The position numbers and the translations under genes were made by a program. From positions 1-8,092 of the forward strand of contig JAURYZ010000043.1 in the NCBI GenBank assembly GCA_030653635.1: a stretch of DNA of 8,092 nucleotides, given 5' to 3'. The notes beneath the pieces were generated by a model. The model searched no databases. It saw only the letters and a program-made list of their open reading frames with translations, and was not told the origin of the DNA. Of this stretch, positions 1 through 6,792 are shown piece by piece. How positions within the stretch are numbered: the stretch's first letter is position 1; each line of letters opens with the position of its first letter. This DNA is from Coriobacteriia bacterium. Its GTDB lineage: Bacteria > Actinomycetota > Coriobacteriia > Anaerosomatales > JAHIQC01.

Positions 1-2
1 CG

Positions 3-1850
3 GGCCCGAGCCCTGTGGACGACCTGTGGCTTGGGGCTGCCGATGACGTGATCATGCGTGCTCGTGGCGTCGAGTTCGTTGACGGCTCCGCTCCGGGCTT
101 CGCCGCTGTGGTCGGCGCGGCGCCCGACAGCGCGACGGCCGTCAAGCTCGCCCGCGAGATGCAGGAGAAGGGCCTTTACGTGTTCCTCGCCGGCAATGAC
201 AACGGTGTGAGCTTCGCCGAGCAGCTCGATTCTGAGGGCGTGCAGCTCGGGTGGGACACGCGACTCGTCCCGTTTGACAAGGACGTCTACGGCCACATCT
301 ACTCGGCGGGCTTCGCCACCCGCGCCGCAATGGCGTTCGGTGGGGTGCAGCCGGGCGATTACGAGCGCATCCTGCGCTACAACAAGAACCGCATCTTCGC
401 TTTCGTACTTGCGCTAGGCGATGTCACCGACGAGTGGTACGCCACCGCTGCCGGCGCGATCAGCTACGGCTTCCCCACCATCGCGACCGCCGACATTCCC
501 CAAATCCTGCCGACCGGCGTGTGCACGTACGAACACGTCGTCTCCAATATCAGCTGCGACGATCTGGTGCAAAAGGCCATCGAGGTCCGCGGTCTTAAGA
601 TCAAGATCACAGAGATCCCGATCCCAGTCGCATACGGTCCGGCCTTCGAGGGTGAGCGTGTCCGCAAAGAGGACACCTGCGTCGAAGCCGGAGGACAGCG
701 CACCCCCGCATTCGAGTGGCTGCGTACGCTTGATGCCTCCGAGGTGCAAGACGGCAAGATCGAAGTCGTGGGACCAGAGATCGACGACGTCGAGTTCGGC
801 GCTAGGATCCCGCTCGGTATCGTGCTCGAGGTCTCGGGCCGCAAGATGCAGGCCGACTTCGAGCCGGTTATCGAGCGCCAGTTCCATCATCTGATCAACT
901 ACGCCGAAGGCGTGCTGCACATGGGTCAGCGCGATCTGAACTGGCTGCGCATCAGTTCCTCGGCGAAGGAAAAGGGCTTTAGGTTCGCACATCTCGGCGA
1001 GATCCTTCGTGCCAAGGTGCTCGACGAGTTCTCTGCGATCGTGGACAAGGTACAGGTCACGATTTACACCGAAGAGGCCAAGGTGCTTGAGATGCGGGAT
1101 CTGGCGCGCGCTTCGTACGCCATCCGTGACGAGCGGCTCGCCGGACTCACCGATGAGACGGTGGACGTCTTTTACTCATGCAGCCTGTGTCAGAGTTTCG
1201 CGCCCAACCACATCTGCGTCGTGACACCCGAACGGCTCGGCCTGTGCGGCGCGTACAACTGGCTCGACGCCAAGGCTTCCAACGAACTGAACGCAACCGG
1301 CCCGAACCAGCCCATCGAAAAGGGTGAGCTGCTCGACGCCACGCTGGGGCAGTGGAGCGGCGTCAACGAGTTCGTATACGAGAAGTCAAACCGCAGCGTC
1401 GAGCGCATGAGTGCGTACTCACTCATGACCGACCCGATGACGTCGTGCGGCTGCTTCATGGCGGTCATTGCGCTTCTGCCCATGTGCAACGGCGTGATGA
1501 TAGTCAATCGCGAGCATCCGGGCATGACGCCTTGTGGCATGAAGTTCTCGACGCTTGCGGGAACGATCGGTGGCGGCATCCAGGTCCCCGGGTTCATGGG
1601 TATTGGCCGCGGCTACATCTCGAGCAAGAAGTTCCTGGCCGCCGAGGGTGGCTTCGCCCGCGTCGTGTGGATGCCCAAGGAGCTCAAGGAGACCCTGCGT
1701 CCGCTACTGGCTCAAACGCTGGCCGACATGGGCGATCCGGGCTTCCTGGACAAGATCGCCGACGAGACGATCGCCGAGACCGAGGATGGTGTCCTCGAAT
1801 TCATCATGAACGCCGGGCATCCCGCACCGACCATGGAATCGCTGTTCTGA
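3..1850 (+). CDS. acsB: Acetyl-CoA synthase (CODH/ACS beta subunit), 5'-truncated by window edge
   Basis: Acetyl-CoA synthase condenses CO, a methyl group from the corrinoid iron-sulfur protein and CoA into acetyl-CoA on the A-cluster, in the cytoplasmic CODH/ACS complex. The A-cluster ligands are all visible: the C-S-L-C pair (codons at 1179 and 1188), then Cys at 1215 and 1245 for the [4Fe-4S] part, and the T-S-C-G-C-F motif (Cys codons 1446 and 1452) for the distal nickel. They match Moorella Cys506/509/518/528 and Cys595/597 in spacing and context. The end, GHPAPTMESLF, matches the family C-terminus. The frame is open to the window start, so the GTG at 15 is not the true start. By recall of the Moorella protein (about 730 residues), some 120-130 N-terminal residues, part of the CODH-contacting domain, lie upstream. 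The gene ends 33 bases before acsC. Identity is very secure. Confidence 0.97.
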   Translation, partial: GPSPVDDLWLGAADDVIMRARGVEFVDGSAPGFAAVVGAAPDSATAVKLAREMQEKGLYVFLAGNDNGVSFAEQLDSEGVQLGWDTRLVPFDKDVYGHIYSAGFATRAAMAFGGVQPGDYERILRYNKNRIFAFVLALGDVTDEWYATAAGAISYGFPTIATADIPQILPTGVCTYEHVVSNISCDDLVQKAIEVRGLKIKITEIPIPVAYGPAFEGERVRKEDTCVEAGGQRTPAFEWLRTLDASEVQDGKIEVVGPEIDDVEFGARIPLGIVLEVSGRKMQADFEPVIERQFHHLINYAEGVLHMGQRDLNWLRISSSAKEKGFRFAHLGEILRAKVLDEFSAIVDKVQVTIYTEEAKVLEMRDLARASYAIRDERLAGLTDETVDVFYSCSLCQSFAPNHICVVTPERLGLCGAYNWLDAKASNELNATGPNQPIEKGELLDATLGQWSGVNEFVYEKSNRSVERMSAYSLMTDPMTSCGCFMAVIALLPMCNGVMIVNREHPGMTPCGMKFSTLAGTIGGGIQVPGFMGIGRGYISSKKFLAAEGGFARVVWMPKELKETLRPLLAQTLADMGDPGFLDKIADETIAETEDGVLEFIMNAGHPAPTMESLF

Positions 1851-1869
1851 TTCCCGACAAACGAATGAC

Positions 1870-1874
1870 AGGAG
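1870..1874 (+). promoter_or_regulatory. Ribosome binding site of acsC
   Basis: AGGAG lies 9 bases before the ATG at 1884 within the 33-base gap after acsB. It supports this start, which also gives the expected family N-terminus. The gap has no hairpin or promoter that I can recognise. Confidence 0.75.
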
Positions 1875-1883
1875 TGACACGAG

Positions 1884-3230
1884 ATGGCCCTCAGTGGACT
1901 GGATATCTTCAAGCTGCTGCCCAAGACGAACTGCGGCGACTGTTCTGTGCCGACGTGCTTGGCCTTCGCGATGAAGCTCGCCCAAGGCCAAGCCGAACTT
2001 GACTCGTGCCCCCACGTGTCCGACGAAGCCAAGTCGGCGCTCGGAGCGGCATCCGCCCCGCCCATGCGCGCTGTGACCGTAGGCGTGGGCGCAACAGCGT
2101 TCACTGTCGGCGAAGAGACGGTTCTGTTCCGCCACGAGAAGACGTTCGCGAATCCATGCGCCATCGGCGTCCAGATACAAAGCGGCGACTCAGACGAGCA
2201 GATCGGCGGCGCCCTGGCCGATGCTGCGGCATCGTCGTTCGAGCGCGTCCAGATGGCATTGCGCTGCGGCTTTATCGCTGTACAGTCGACCGGCGATGCT
2301 GCTAGGTTCGCAAGCGTTGCCTCGAGAGCGGCGGATGCCACATCACTGCCGCTGATCTTAATGAGCCCCGATCCCGAACACATGGCCGTCGCACTTGACG
2401 CGGTGGGTACAAAGCGCCCGCTCATCCACGCCGCCACCGAGTCGAACATCGACGCGATGATCGAGCTGGCCGCGAAGCACTCATGCCCCCTAGCCGTGAG
2501 AGCGTCGGGACTCGATGCTGTGGCCGCGCTCACAGAAAAGGCGATTCAGGCCGGACTCAAAGACCTGGTCATAGACTCGGCGCCCCAAGATGCGGGCTCT
2601 GCCTTGCGCGACAAGGTCTTCGCCCGGCGTGCGGCGTTGAACCAGAAGTTCGCTTTGCTCGGGTTTCCCACGATCAGCTTCCCTGGCGAGATCGCTGACG
2701 GCAACGCGATGCTCGAGACGGTCTTCGGCGCGCTCGACGTGGTCAAATACGGCAGCATCATCGTGCTGTCCGGCGCCGAGGCATGGCGCATGCTGCCGCT
2801 TCTGGTTCTGCGACAGAACATCTTCACCGATCCCCAGCGTCCGATGCAGGCCGAGTCCAAGATCTACGAGTACGGCACGCCGGGCCCCGATTCGCCGTTT
2901 TTTGTCACCACAAACTTCTCGCTGACCTACTTCATCGTCTCGGGCGAGATCGAGTCGTCCAAGGCCGGAGCGTACTTAGGCATCGTCGAGTCCGAGGGGC
3001 TCTCTGTGCTTACCGCCTGGGCTGCGGGTAAGTTCGTGCCCGAGCGCATAGCCAAGTTCGTGGGCGAAAGCGGAATCTCTAACAAGATCGGTCACAGGGA
3101 GATCATCATCCCCGGAGCCGTCGCTCAGATCAGTGGTGAACTTGCCGAGGAACTCGATGGTTGGAACGTCGTGGTCGGCCCATACGAAGCTTCTGACATC
3201 CCCGCGTTCCTCAAGCGACGAGCTGGCTAA
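1884..3230 (+). CDS. acsC: Corrinoid iron-sulfur protein large (gamma) subunit
   Basis: AcsC is the large subunit of the heterodimeric corrinoid iron-sulfur protein. It takes a methyl group from methyl-tetrahydrofolate (through AcsE) onto cobalt and delivers it to the A-cluster of AcsB. The N-terminus has the [4Fe-4S] domain with Cys17, Cys20, Cys25 and Cys42 (C-x2-C-x4-C-x16-C) in the family context LPKTNCGDC; this low-potential cluster serves reductive reactivation of the cobalt. A TIM-barrel region follows, and the C-terminal third holds the conserved corrinoid-domain stretch TTNFSLTY (residues 342-349) and a GEIES motif. The length of 448 residues matches the Moorella subunit (about 446). 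The small subunit AcsD, its obligate partner, is not next to it and must be elsewhere. The orf7-type reductive activator that follows acsC in Moorella is also absent here. Confidence 0.96.
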   Translation: MALSGLDIFKLLPKTNCGDCSVPTCLAFAMKLAQGQAELDSCPHVSDEAKSALGAASAPPMRAVTVGVGATAFTVGEETVLFRHEKTFANPCAIGVQIQSGDSDEQIGGALADAAASSFERVQMALRCGFIAVQSTGDAARFASVASRAADATSLPLILMSPDPEHMAVALDAVGTKRPLIHAATESNIDAMIELAAKHSCPLAVRASGLDAVAALTEKAIQAGLKDLVIDSAPQDAGSALRDKVFARRAALNQKFALLGFPTISFPGEIADGNAMLETVFGALDVVKYGSIIVLSGAEAWRMLPLLVLRQNIFTDPQRPMQAESKIYEYGTPGPDSPFFVTTNFSLTYFIVSGEIESSKAGAYLGIVESEGLSVLTAWAAGKFVPERIAKFVGESGISNKIGHREIIIPGAVAQISGELAEELDGWNVVVGPYEASDIPAFLKRRAG

Positions 3231-3263
3231 AGACCGATTCCACGAAAGCCGCGAATACATCCC

Positions 3264-5261
3264 ATGGCCATCACTCACACAAACAGGTCGAATCAAGACG
3301 ACACCCGCGACGGACGGCTGTTCGCTCCTTGCAGGGCACGCTGTCCTATTCACGTGGATGTGCCCGGATACCTCGCGGCCATCGCCGAGGGCCGCTTCAT
3401 GGACGCGCTCGAAATCATCTTGGCTCGCAACCCTTTACCCTCAGTATGCGGTCGTGTGTGCCTTCGCCCATGCGAGGATGGCTGTAGGCGCTGCCTGCTT
3501 GACGAACCCGTCGCCATAGCCGCGCTCAAACGGGCCGCTGCGGACACCGGCGTGTATCCGGCGCCACGTCTGGCGCGACGGATACCTGGACGCATCGCGA
3601 TTGTGGGCGGAGGGCCCGCGGGGCTGACAGCGGCTCACGATTTGGCCGCCCTCGGCCTGTCCGTAAGCATCTATGAGGACAAGCCCCGCCTCGGCGGGAT
3701 GCTGCGCTACGGCATCCCTAATTACCGCCTACCCGATTACGCTTTGGACCGCGACATTGAGTATGTGCTCTCTCACGGCATTGAGGCCCACACCGGCGTG
3801 CGCATCGGCCGCGACATCACCATCGAGGAGCTATCCGCCCAGTACGACGCGGTGCTCGTAACCGTGGGGCTGCAGGATAGCCGAGCACTACCTATTCCCG
3901 GGGCGGACAAGCCTCGCGTGCTAAAGGCGCTGCCGTTTCTCGAGGCCTGCGCGAACGGCGAATCGATGGACCTCGGAGCACGAGTGGTGGTAATCGGCGG
4001 CGGCAACGTTGCGATGGATGTCGCTCGCGCCGCCCGCAGACACCATGCGAAGGAGGTCCGTGTCGTCTGCCTTGAGAGCCGGGATACCATGCCCGCCGCC
4101 GCCCACGAAATCCACGATGCCGAGATGGAGGGCATCACGGTACATTGCTCCTGGGGACCGCGCGAAATCACCGGGGAGAACATGGTTGAAGGGTTGCGTG
4201 CCGTGCGCTGCGAGCGCGTGTTCGATCTCGAGAGGCGCTTCGCGCCCGTGTTCGATGAAGAAACTGTCAATGAGTTCGCAGCTGACACGATCATATTCGC
4301 GATTGGTCAGGGACCCGATATAGATGAACTGGGCCTGCCCGTCACTTTCCGCAACTCAATTATGGTCGACCCTGTCGATTTGAAGACCTCTGTCGCTGGT
4401 GTCTACGCCGCCGGTGACATCATCAATGGACCCACCAAAATCATCGACGCCATCGCATCGGGCCACAGAGCCGCCGCATCGATCTTCCGCGACCTGACAG
4501 GACATGGAGATACCCTCGAGTCACTCGACCAGGAAAGTGCAGTGCTGGGCCGGGTGCCCGACACGATGGCCGCCAAAGTCGAAACTCGTCGGCGCATCCA
4601 GATGGAACGGCTTGAGCACTGGGACGCCATACTCAACTTTGACGAGGTCGAGCTGGGCTACACCGAGTTCGAGGCCAGCCGCGAGGCCCAGCGTTGCCTG
4701 TCATGCACCGCTGGCGCACGACTCGCGGTGGAGAAATGCGCGTCGTGCCTCACTTGCACCCGCGTATGCCCTCACGGCGCGGCGTGCCTGAACATGGGTG
4801 GCTACCTGTACTTCGAGGTCGAAGCGTGCCACGCATGCGGCGCTTGTGTGTCACAATGCCCCGCGCAGGCCATCAATCTAGAGACGGTCTCCGAAGAGGA
4901 CCTTTCGCGTCGGGTGCAGCGCAAGCTCGCCGATCGCGGCATGGACACCTCGCTGGTATTTTCGTGCGGGCATGTGCCCGACACACTGATAGAAGCCGGG
5001 GTCGATTTCCGCGCAGTTCAGGTCTCGTGCCTGCTCAGAGTAAGCGAGCGCTCGGTCTTTGAAGCGCTCGAAGAGGGCGCTTCCCGCATAGTGTTCACCC
5101 GCTGCACCGAAGGCGACTGCCGCTTCCCGCATGCTCAAGACCTCGTGAACAAGCGCATCCGTCACATTCGCAAGATGCTTTCCGAAGCCGAGATGTCAGA
5201 GGCCTTTCTCGTGACCACCGCGCCGGATGAGCACTTTACGACGGAGGTGGATACGCCATGA
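3264..5261 (+). CDS. Fused GltD/NfnB-like FAD oxidoreductase - 2x[4Fe-4S] ferredoxin - MvhD-like protein
   Basis: This 665-residue protein probably carries electrons between a pyridine nucleotide and the MetVF reductase encoded next. Domains in order: a GltD/NfnB-type N-terminal Fe-S domain (about residues 15-95; Cys23, 27, 62, 66, 70, 74 and an extra Cys77); a two-Rossmann reductase with the FAD motif GGGPAG (114-119), the NAD(P) motif GGGN (245-248) and a second FAD motif GVYAAGD (379-385); an RCLSC linker (Cys478, 481); a ferredoxin domain with C492-x2-C-x2-C-x3-C502-P and C522-x2-C-x2-C-x3-C532-P; and a C-terminal MvhD-like domain with Cys568, Cys589 and C614-x4-C619 in the context GDC. 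MvhD is the [2Fe-2S] subunit linking hydrogenase and heterodisulfide reductase-like proteins. The ATG at 3264 is the only plausible start after the acsC stop, but its Shine-Dalgarno is weak. The stop overlaps metV by 4 bases. Domain calls are firm; the MetVF role is inferred from position. There are no HdrB- or HdrC-type domains. Confidence 0.88.
   Translation: MAITHTNRSNQDDTRDGRLFAPCRARCPIHVDVPGYLAAIAEGRFMDALEIILARNPLPSVCGRVCLRPCEDGCRRCLLDEPVAIAALKRAAADTGVYPAPRLARRIPGRIAIVGGGPAGLTAAHDLAALGLSVSIYEDKPRLGGMLRYGIPNYRLPDYALDRDIEYVLSHGIEAHTGVRIGRDITIEELSAQYDAVLVTVGLQDSRALPIPGADKPRVLKALPFLEACANGESMDLGARVVVIGGGNVAMDVARAARRHHAKEVRVVCLESRDTMPAAAHEIHDAEMEGITVHCSWGPREITGENMVEGLRAVRCERVFDLERRFAPVFDEETVNEFAADTIIFAIGQGPDIDELGLPVTFRNSIMVDPVDLKTSVAGVYAAGDIINGPTKIIDAIASGHRAAASIFRDLTGHGDTLESLDQESAVLGRVPDTMAAKVETRRRIQMERLEHWDAILNFDEVELGYTEFEASREAQRCLSCTAGARLAVEKCASCLTCTRVCPHGAACLNMGGYLYFEVEACHACGACVSQCPAQAINLETVSEEDLSRRVQRKLADRGMDTSLVFSCGHVPDTLIEAGVDFRAVQVSCLLRVSERSVFEALEEGASRIVFTRCTEGDCRFPHAQDLVNKRIRHIRKMLSEAEMSEAFLVTTAPDEHFTTEVDTP
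5243..5250 (+). promoter_or_regulatory. Ribosome binding site of metV inside the preceding gene
   Basis: GGAGGTGG sits within the last codons of the oxidoreductase gene, with the GGAGGT core 9 bases before the metV ATG at 5258. Together with the 4-base ATGA overlap it indicates coupled translation of the two genes. Confidence 0.75.
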
Positions 5262-5911
5262 TCGTCGTGCGCCAAAAGCCGCTGGACGAGATCTGCGCGA
5301 TGATCGCAGGTCACAGGAGCGTGCTACTTGTGGGCTGTAACACCTGCGCTGCCGTGTCTCTTGCAGGAGGAGAGACCGAGGTCGACACGCTACTCCAGCT
5401 GTTGCGACTCACCAACAAGCGCCACGGCATGTTCATCGAGCTTTCCCCCGCAGTGCTTCAGCGCCAGTGTGAGCCCGAGTACATCGAGTGCCTGCAGGAG
5501 GGCGCGTACGATGCCGTGCTCTCACTGGGCTGCGGCGCGGGAGTCGCGCTTCTGGCCAGCACCGTAGGCAAACCCGTATATCCCGCTCTCGATACGCTGT
5601 TCATCGGCTCGGCCAAGGGTCTTGCTAGGTGGCAGGCAGAATGTTCCGCATGCGGCCAGTGCGTCTTGGGCATGACCGCTGGGATCTGCCCCATCACGCG
5701 ATGCGCCAAGGGCATCCTAAACGGCCCCTGCGGCGGCGTTTCCGACGGGACCTGCGAGCTTGGAGATCGGCCATGCGCTTGGGTCGAGATATACGAGCGT
5801 CTCGACTCGCTGGGGTGCGCAAAGAAGTTCGACACGATACTCGCGCCCAAAGACAACACCACCCGCCAAATATGCGAGTGGGACATGTCCGAAGGGTGTG
5901 ATGAGAAGTGA
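5258..5911 (+). CDS. metV: MetV, iron-sulfur partner subunit of methylene-tetrahydrofolate reductase
   Basis: MetV is the zinc/iron-sulfur subunit that pairs with MetF in acetogens and passes electrons to the MetF flavin. The C-terminal half (residues 129-175) carries the family signature: C129-x2-C132-G-x-C135, then GICPITRCAKG (Cys144, Cys149), NGPCGG (Cys158), Cys166 and the PCAW motif (Cys173), followed by an IYERL segment. This is the pattern of the domain called methylene-tetrahydrofolate reductase C-terminal in family databases. The N-terminal half looks Rossmann-like and has another cysteine set (GCNTC at 26-30, Cys71, Cys92) that may hold a further cluster. At 217 residues it is a normal length for free-standing MetV. 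It overlaps the gene before it (ATGA) and metF after it (GTGA), so the three products are likely made in step. Cluster number is not readable from sequence. Confidence 0.93.
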   Translation: MIVVRQKPLDEICAMIAGHRSVLLVGCNTCAAVSLAGGETEVDTLLQLLRLTNKRHGMFIELSPAVLQRQCEPEYIECLQEGAYDAVLSLGCGAGVALLASTVGKPVYPALDTLFIGSAKGLARWQAECSACGQCVLGMTAGICPITRCAKGILNGPCGGVSDGTCELGDRPCAWVEIYERLDSLGCAKKFDTILAPKDNTTRQICEWDMSEGCDEK

Positions 5912-6792
5912 GCCTGTCTAACGCCTTTGGCGCCGGTCGTTTCGCGATCACATCCGAGGTCGGACCCCCGAAGGGGACCGACGTCGCCGAAATGCTTGCA
6001 ACCGCTGAGATGCTTCGCGGTCGTGTAGATGCGCTCAACGTCACCGATAACCAAGCCGCTGTGATGCGCCTGAGCACTCTTGCAGCATGCGTCCACCTCA
6101 AGAACGCCGGGTTCGACCCCGTCTTACAGGTCACCTGTCGCGATCGCAACAGGTTGGCGCTTCAGTCCGATCTTTTAGGCGCCGCATCCTTCGGGATCAC
6201 GAATGTGCTCGCGCTCACCGGCGATCACGTGAGTGTCGGCGACCACCCTTCTGCGCGCGCTGTGTTCGACCTCGAATCTGTTCAGCTGCTCGAAGTGATT
6301 CGCCTACTGAGCGCCGGAGTGGATGCCGCAGGCAAGGAACTGCACGGCTCACCGGAGTTTCTAGTCGGCGCGGTGGTCACCCCTGAGGCCAGACCGCTTC
6401 GCCCGCAGATGGCCAAGTTCGCCAAGAAGGTAAGTGCAGGTGCGAGCTTCTTCCAGACCCAGGCGGTGTACGACCCTGAGTCCTTCAAGCGATTCATGGA
6501 GAACGCTCGCCAGTTCGAAGTGAAGGTCATGGTGGGCGTTGTGGTTCTGCGTTCAGCCGGCATGGCGCGGTTCATGAACAAGAACATCCCGGGCATTTTG
6601 GTGCCCGACTCAATCATCGATGCGCTGGAATCCTCCTCGGATCCACAGGCAACAGGCATAGAACTGACCGCCCGGTTCATAGATGAGGTTCGCGATTACT
6701 GCGACGGTGTTCACATCATGGCAGTGGGTGCCGAGCACCTCGTTTTTGAGGTTCTCGACGCGGCTGGCCTTACAGAAGGGTGCATCGCATGA
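5908..6792 (+). CDS. metF: Methylene-tetrahydrofolate reductase, catalytic subunit
   Basis: MetF reduces 5,10-methylene-tetrahydrofolate to 5-methyl-tetrahydrofolate with bound flavin, the last methyl-branch step before AcsE. The single TIM-barrel domain (294 residues) lacks the C-terminal regulatory domain of eukaryotic enzymes. Likely active-site residues by comparison with E. coli MetF are Glu17 in SEVGPPKG (E. coli Glu28), Asp106 in LTGDH (Asp120) and Gln185 in QTQAVYD (Gln183). The stretches NVTDNQAA and QVTCRDRNR are typical of the MetV-associated branch. The start is GTG at 5908, overlapping the metV stop (GTGA), with GAAGGG at 5891-5896 as a moderate ribosome binding site 11 bases upstream. 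MetV-partnered MetF proteins generally rely on partner proteins for electron input; that this one does is inferred from the preceding oxidoreductase gene. Confidence 0.95.
   Translation: MSLSNAFGAGRFAITSEVGPPKGTDVAEMLATAEMLRGRVDALNVTDNQAAVMRLSTLAACVHLKNAGFDPVLQVTCRDRNRLALQSDLLGAASFGITNVLALTGDHVSVGDHPSARAVFDLESVQLLEVIRLLSAGVDAAGKELHGSPEFLVGAVVTPEARPLRPQMAKFAKKVSAGASFFQTQAVYDPESFKRFMENARQFEVKVMVGVVVLRSAGMARFMNKNIPGILVPDSIIDALESSSDPQATGIELTARFIDEVRDYCDGVHIMAVGAEHLVFEVLDAAGLTEGCIA
6775..6780 (+). promoter_or_regulatory. Ribosome binding site deciding the cooC/acsF start
   Basis: GAAGGG lies 8 bases before the ATG at 6789. It is too close to the alternative in-frame GTG at 6780, which overlaps it, so the ATG start is preferred. 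The same GAAGGGTG sequence also precedes metF at 5891. Confidence 0.6.

Noticed and set aside
15..17. GTG as the true start of acsB
   Set aside because: The frame stays open to the window start, and the encoded sequence begins inside the family's N-terminal domain, so the gene continues upstream.
1851..1883. Terminator or promoter in the acsB-acsC gap
   Set aside because: No inverted repeat, T-run or promoter-like hexamers; only the acsC ribosome binding site is evident.
1352..2002. Plus-strand open frame overlapping the end of acsB in another frame
   Set aside because: Arg/His-rich shadow translation with no motif; acsB covers the region with active-site residues.
1712..2533. Minus-strand open frame of 273 codons across the acsB/acsC junction
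   Set aside because: It spans two well-recognised plus-strand genes and shows no recognisable domain; it is a codon-bias artefact.
3264..5261. Glutamate synthase small subunit (GltD) or NfnB
   Set aside because: The N-terminal two-thirds are of that fold, but the ferredoxin and MvhD-like C-terminal domains and the metV-overlapping position do not fit either; no gltB or nfnA is nearby.
3264..5261. HdrA-type bifurcating subunit
   Set aside because: The N-terminal cysteine domain and the two-Rossmann order are GltD/NfnB-like rather than HdrA-like, and no HdrB or HdrC is present in the window.
6780..6782. GTG as the start of the nickel ATPase
   Set aside because: It adds only three residues before the canonical MKIAISGKGG start and overlaps the ribosome binding site that is well placed for the ATG at 6789.
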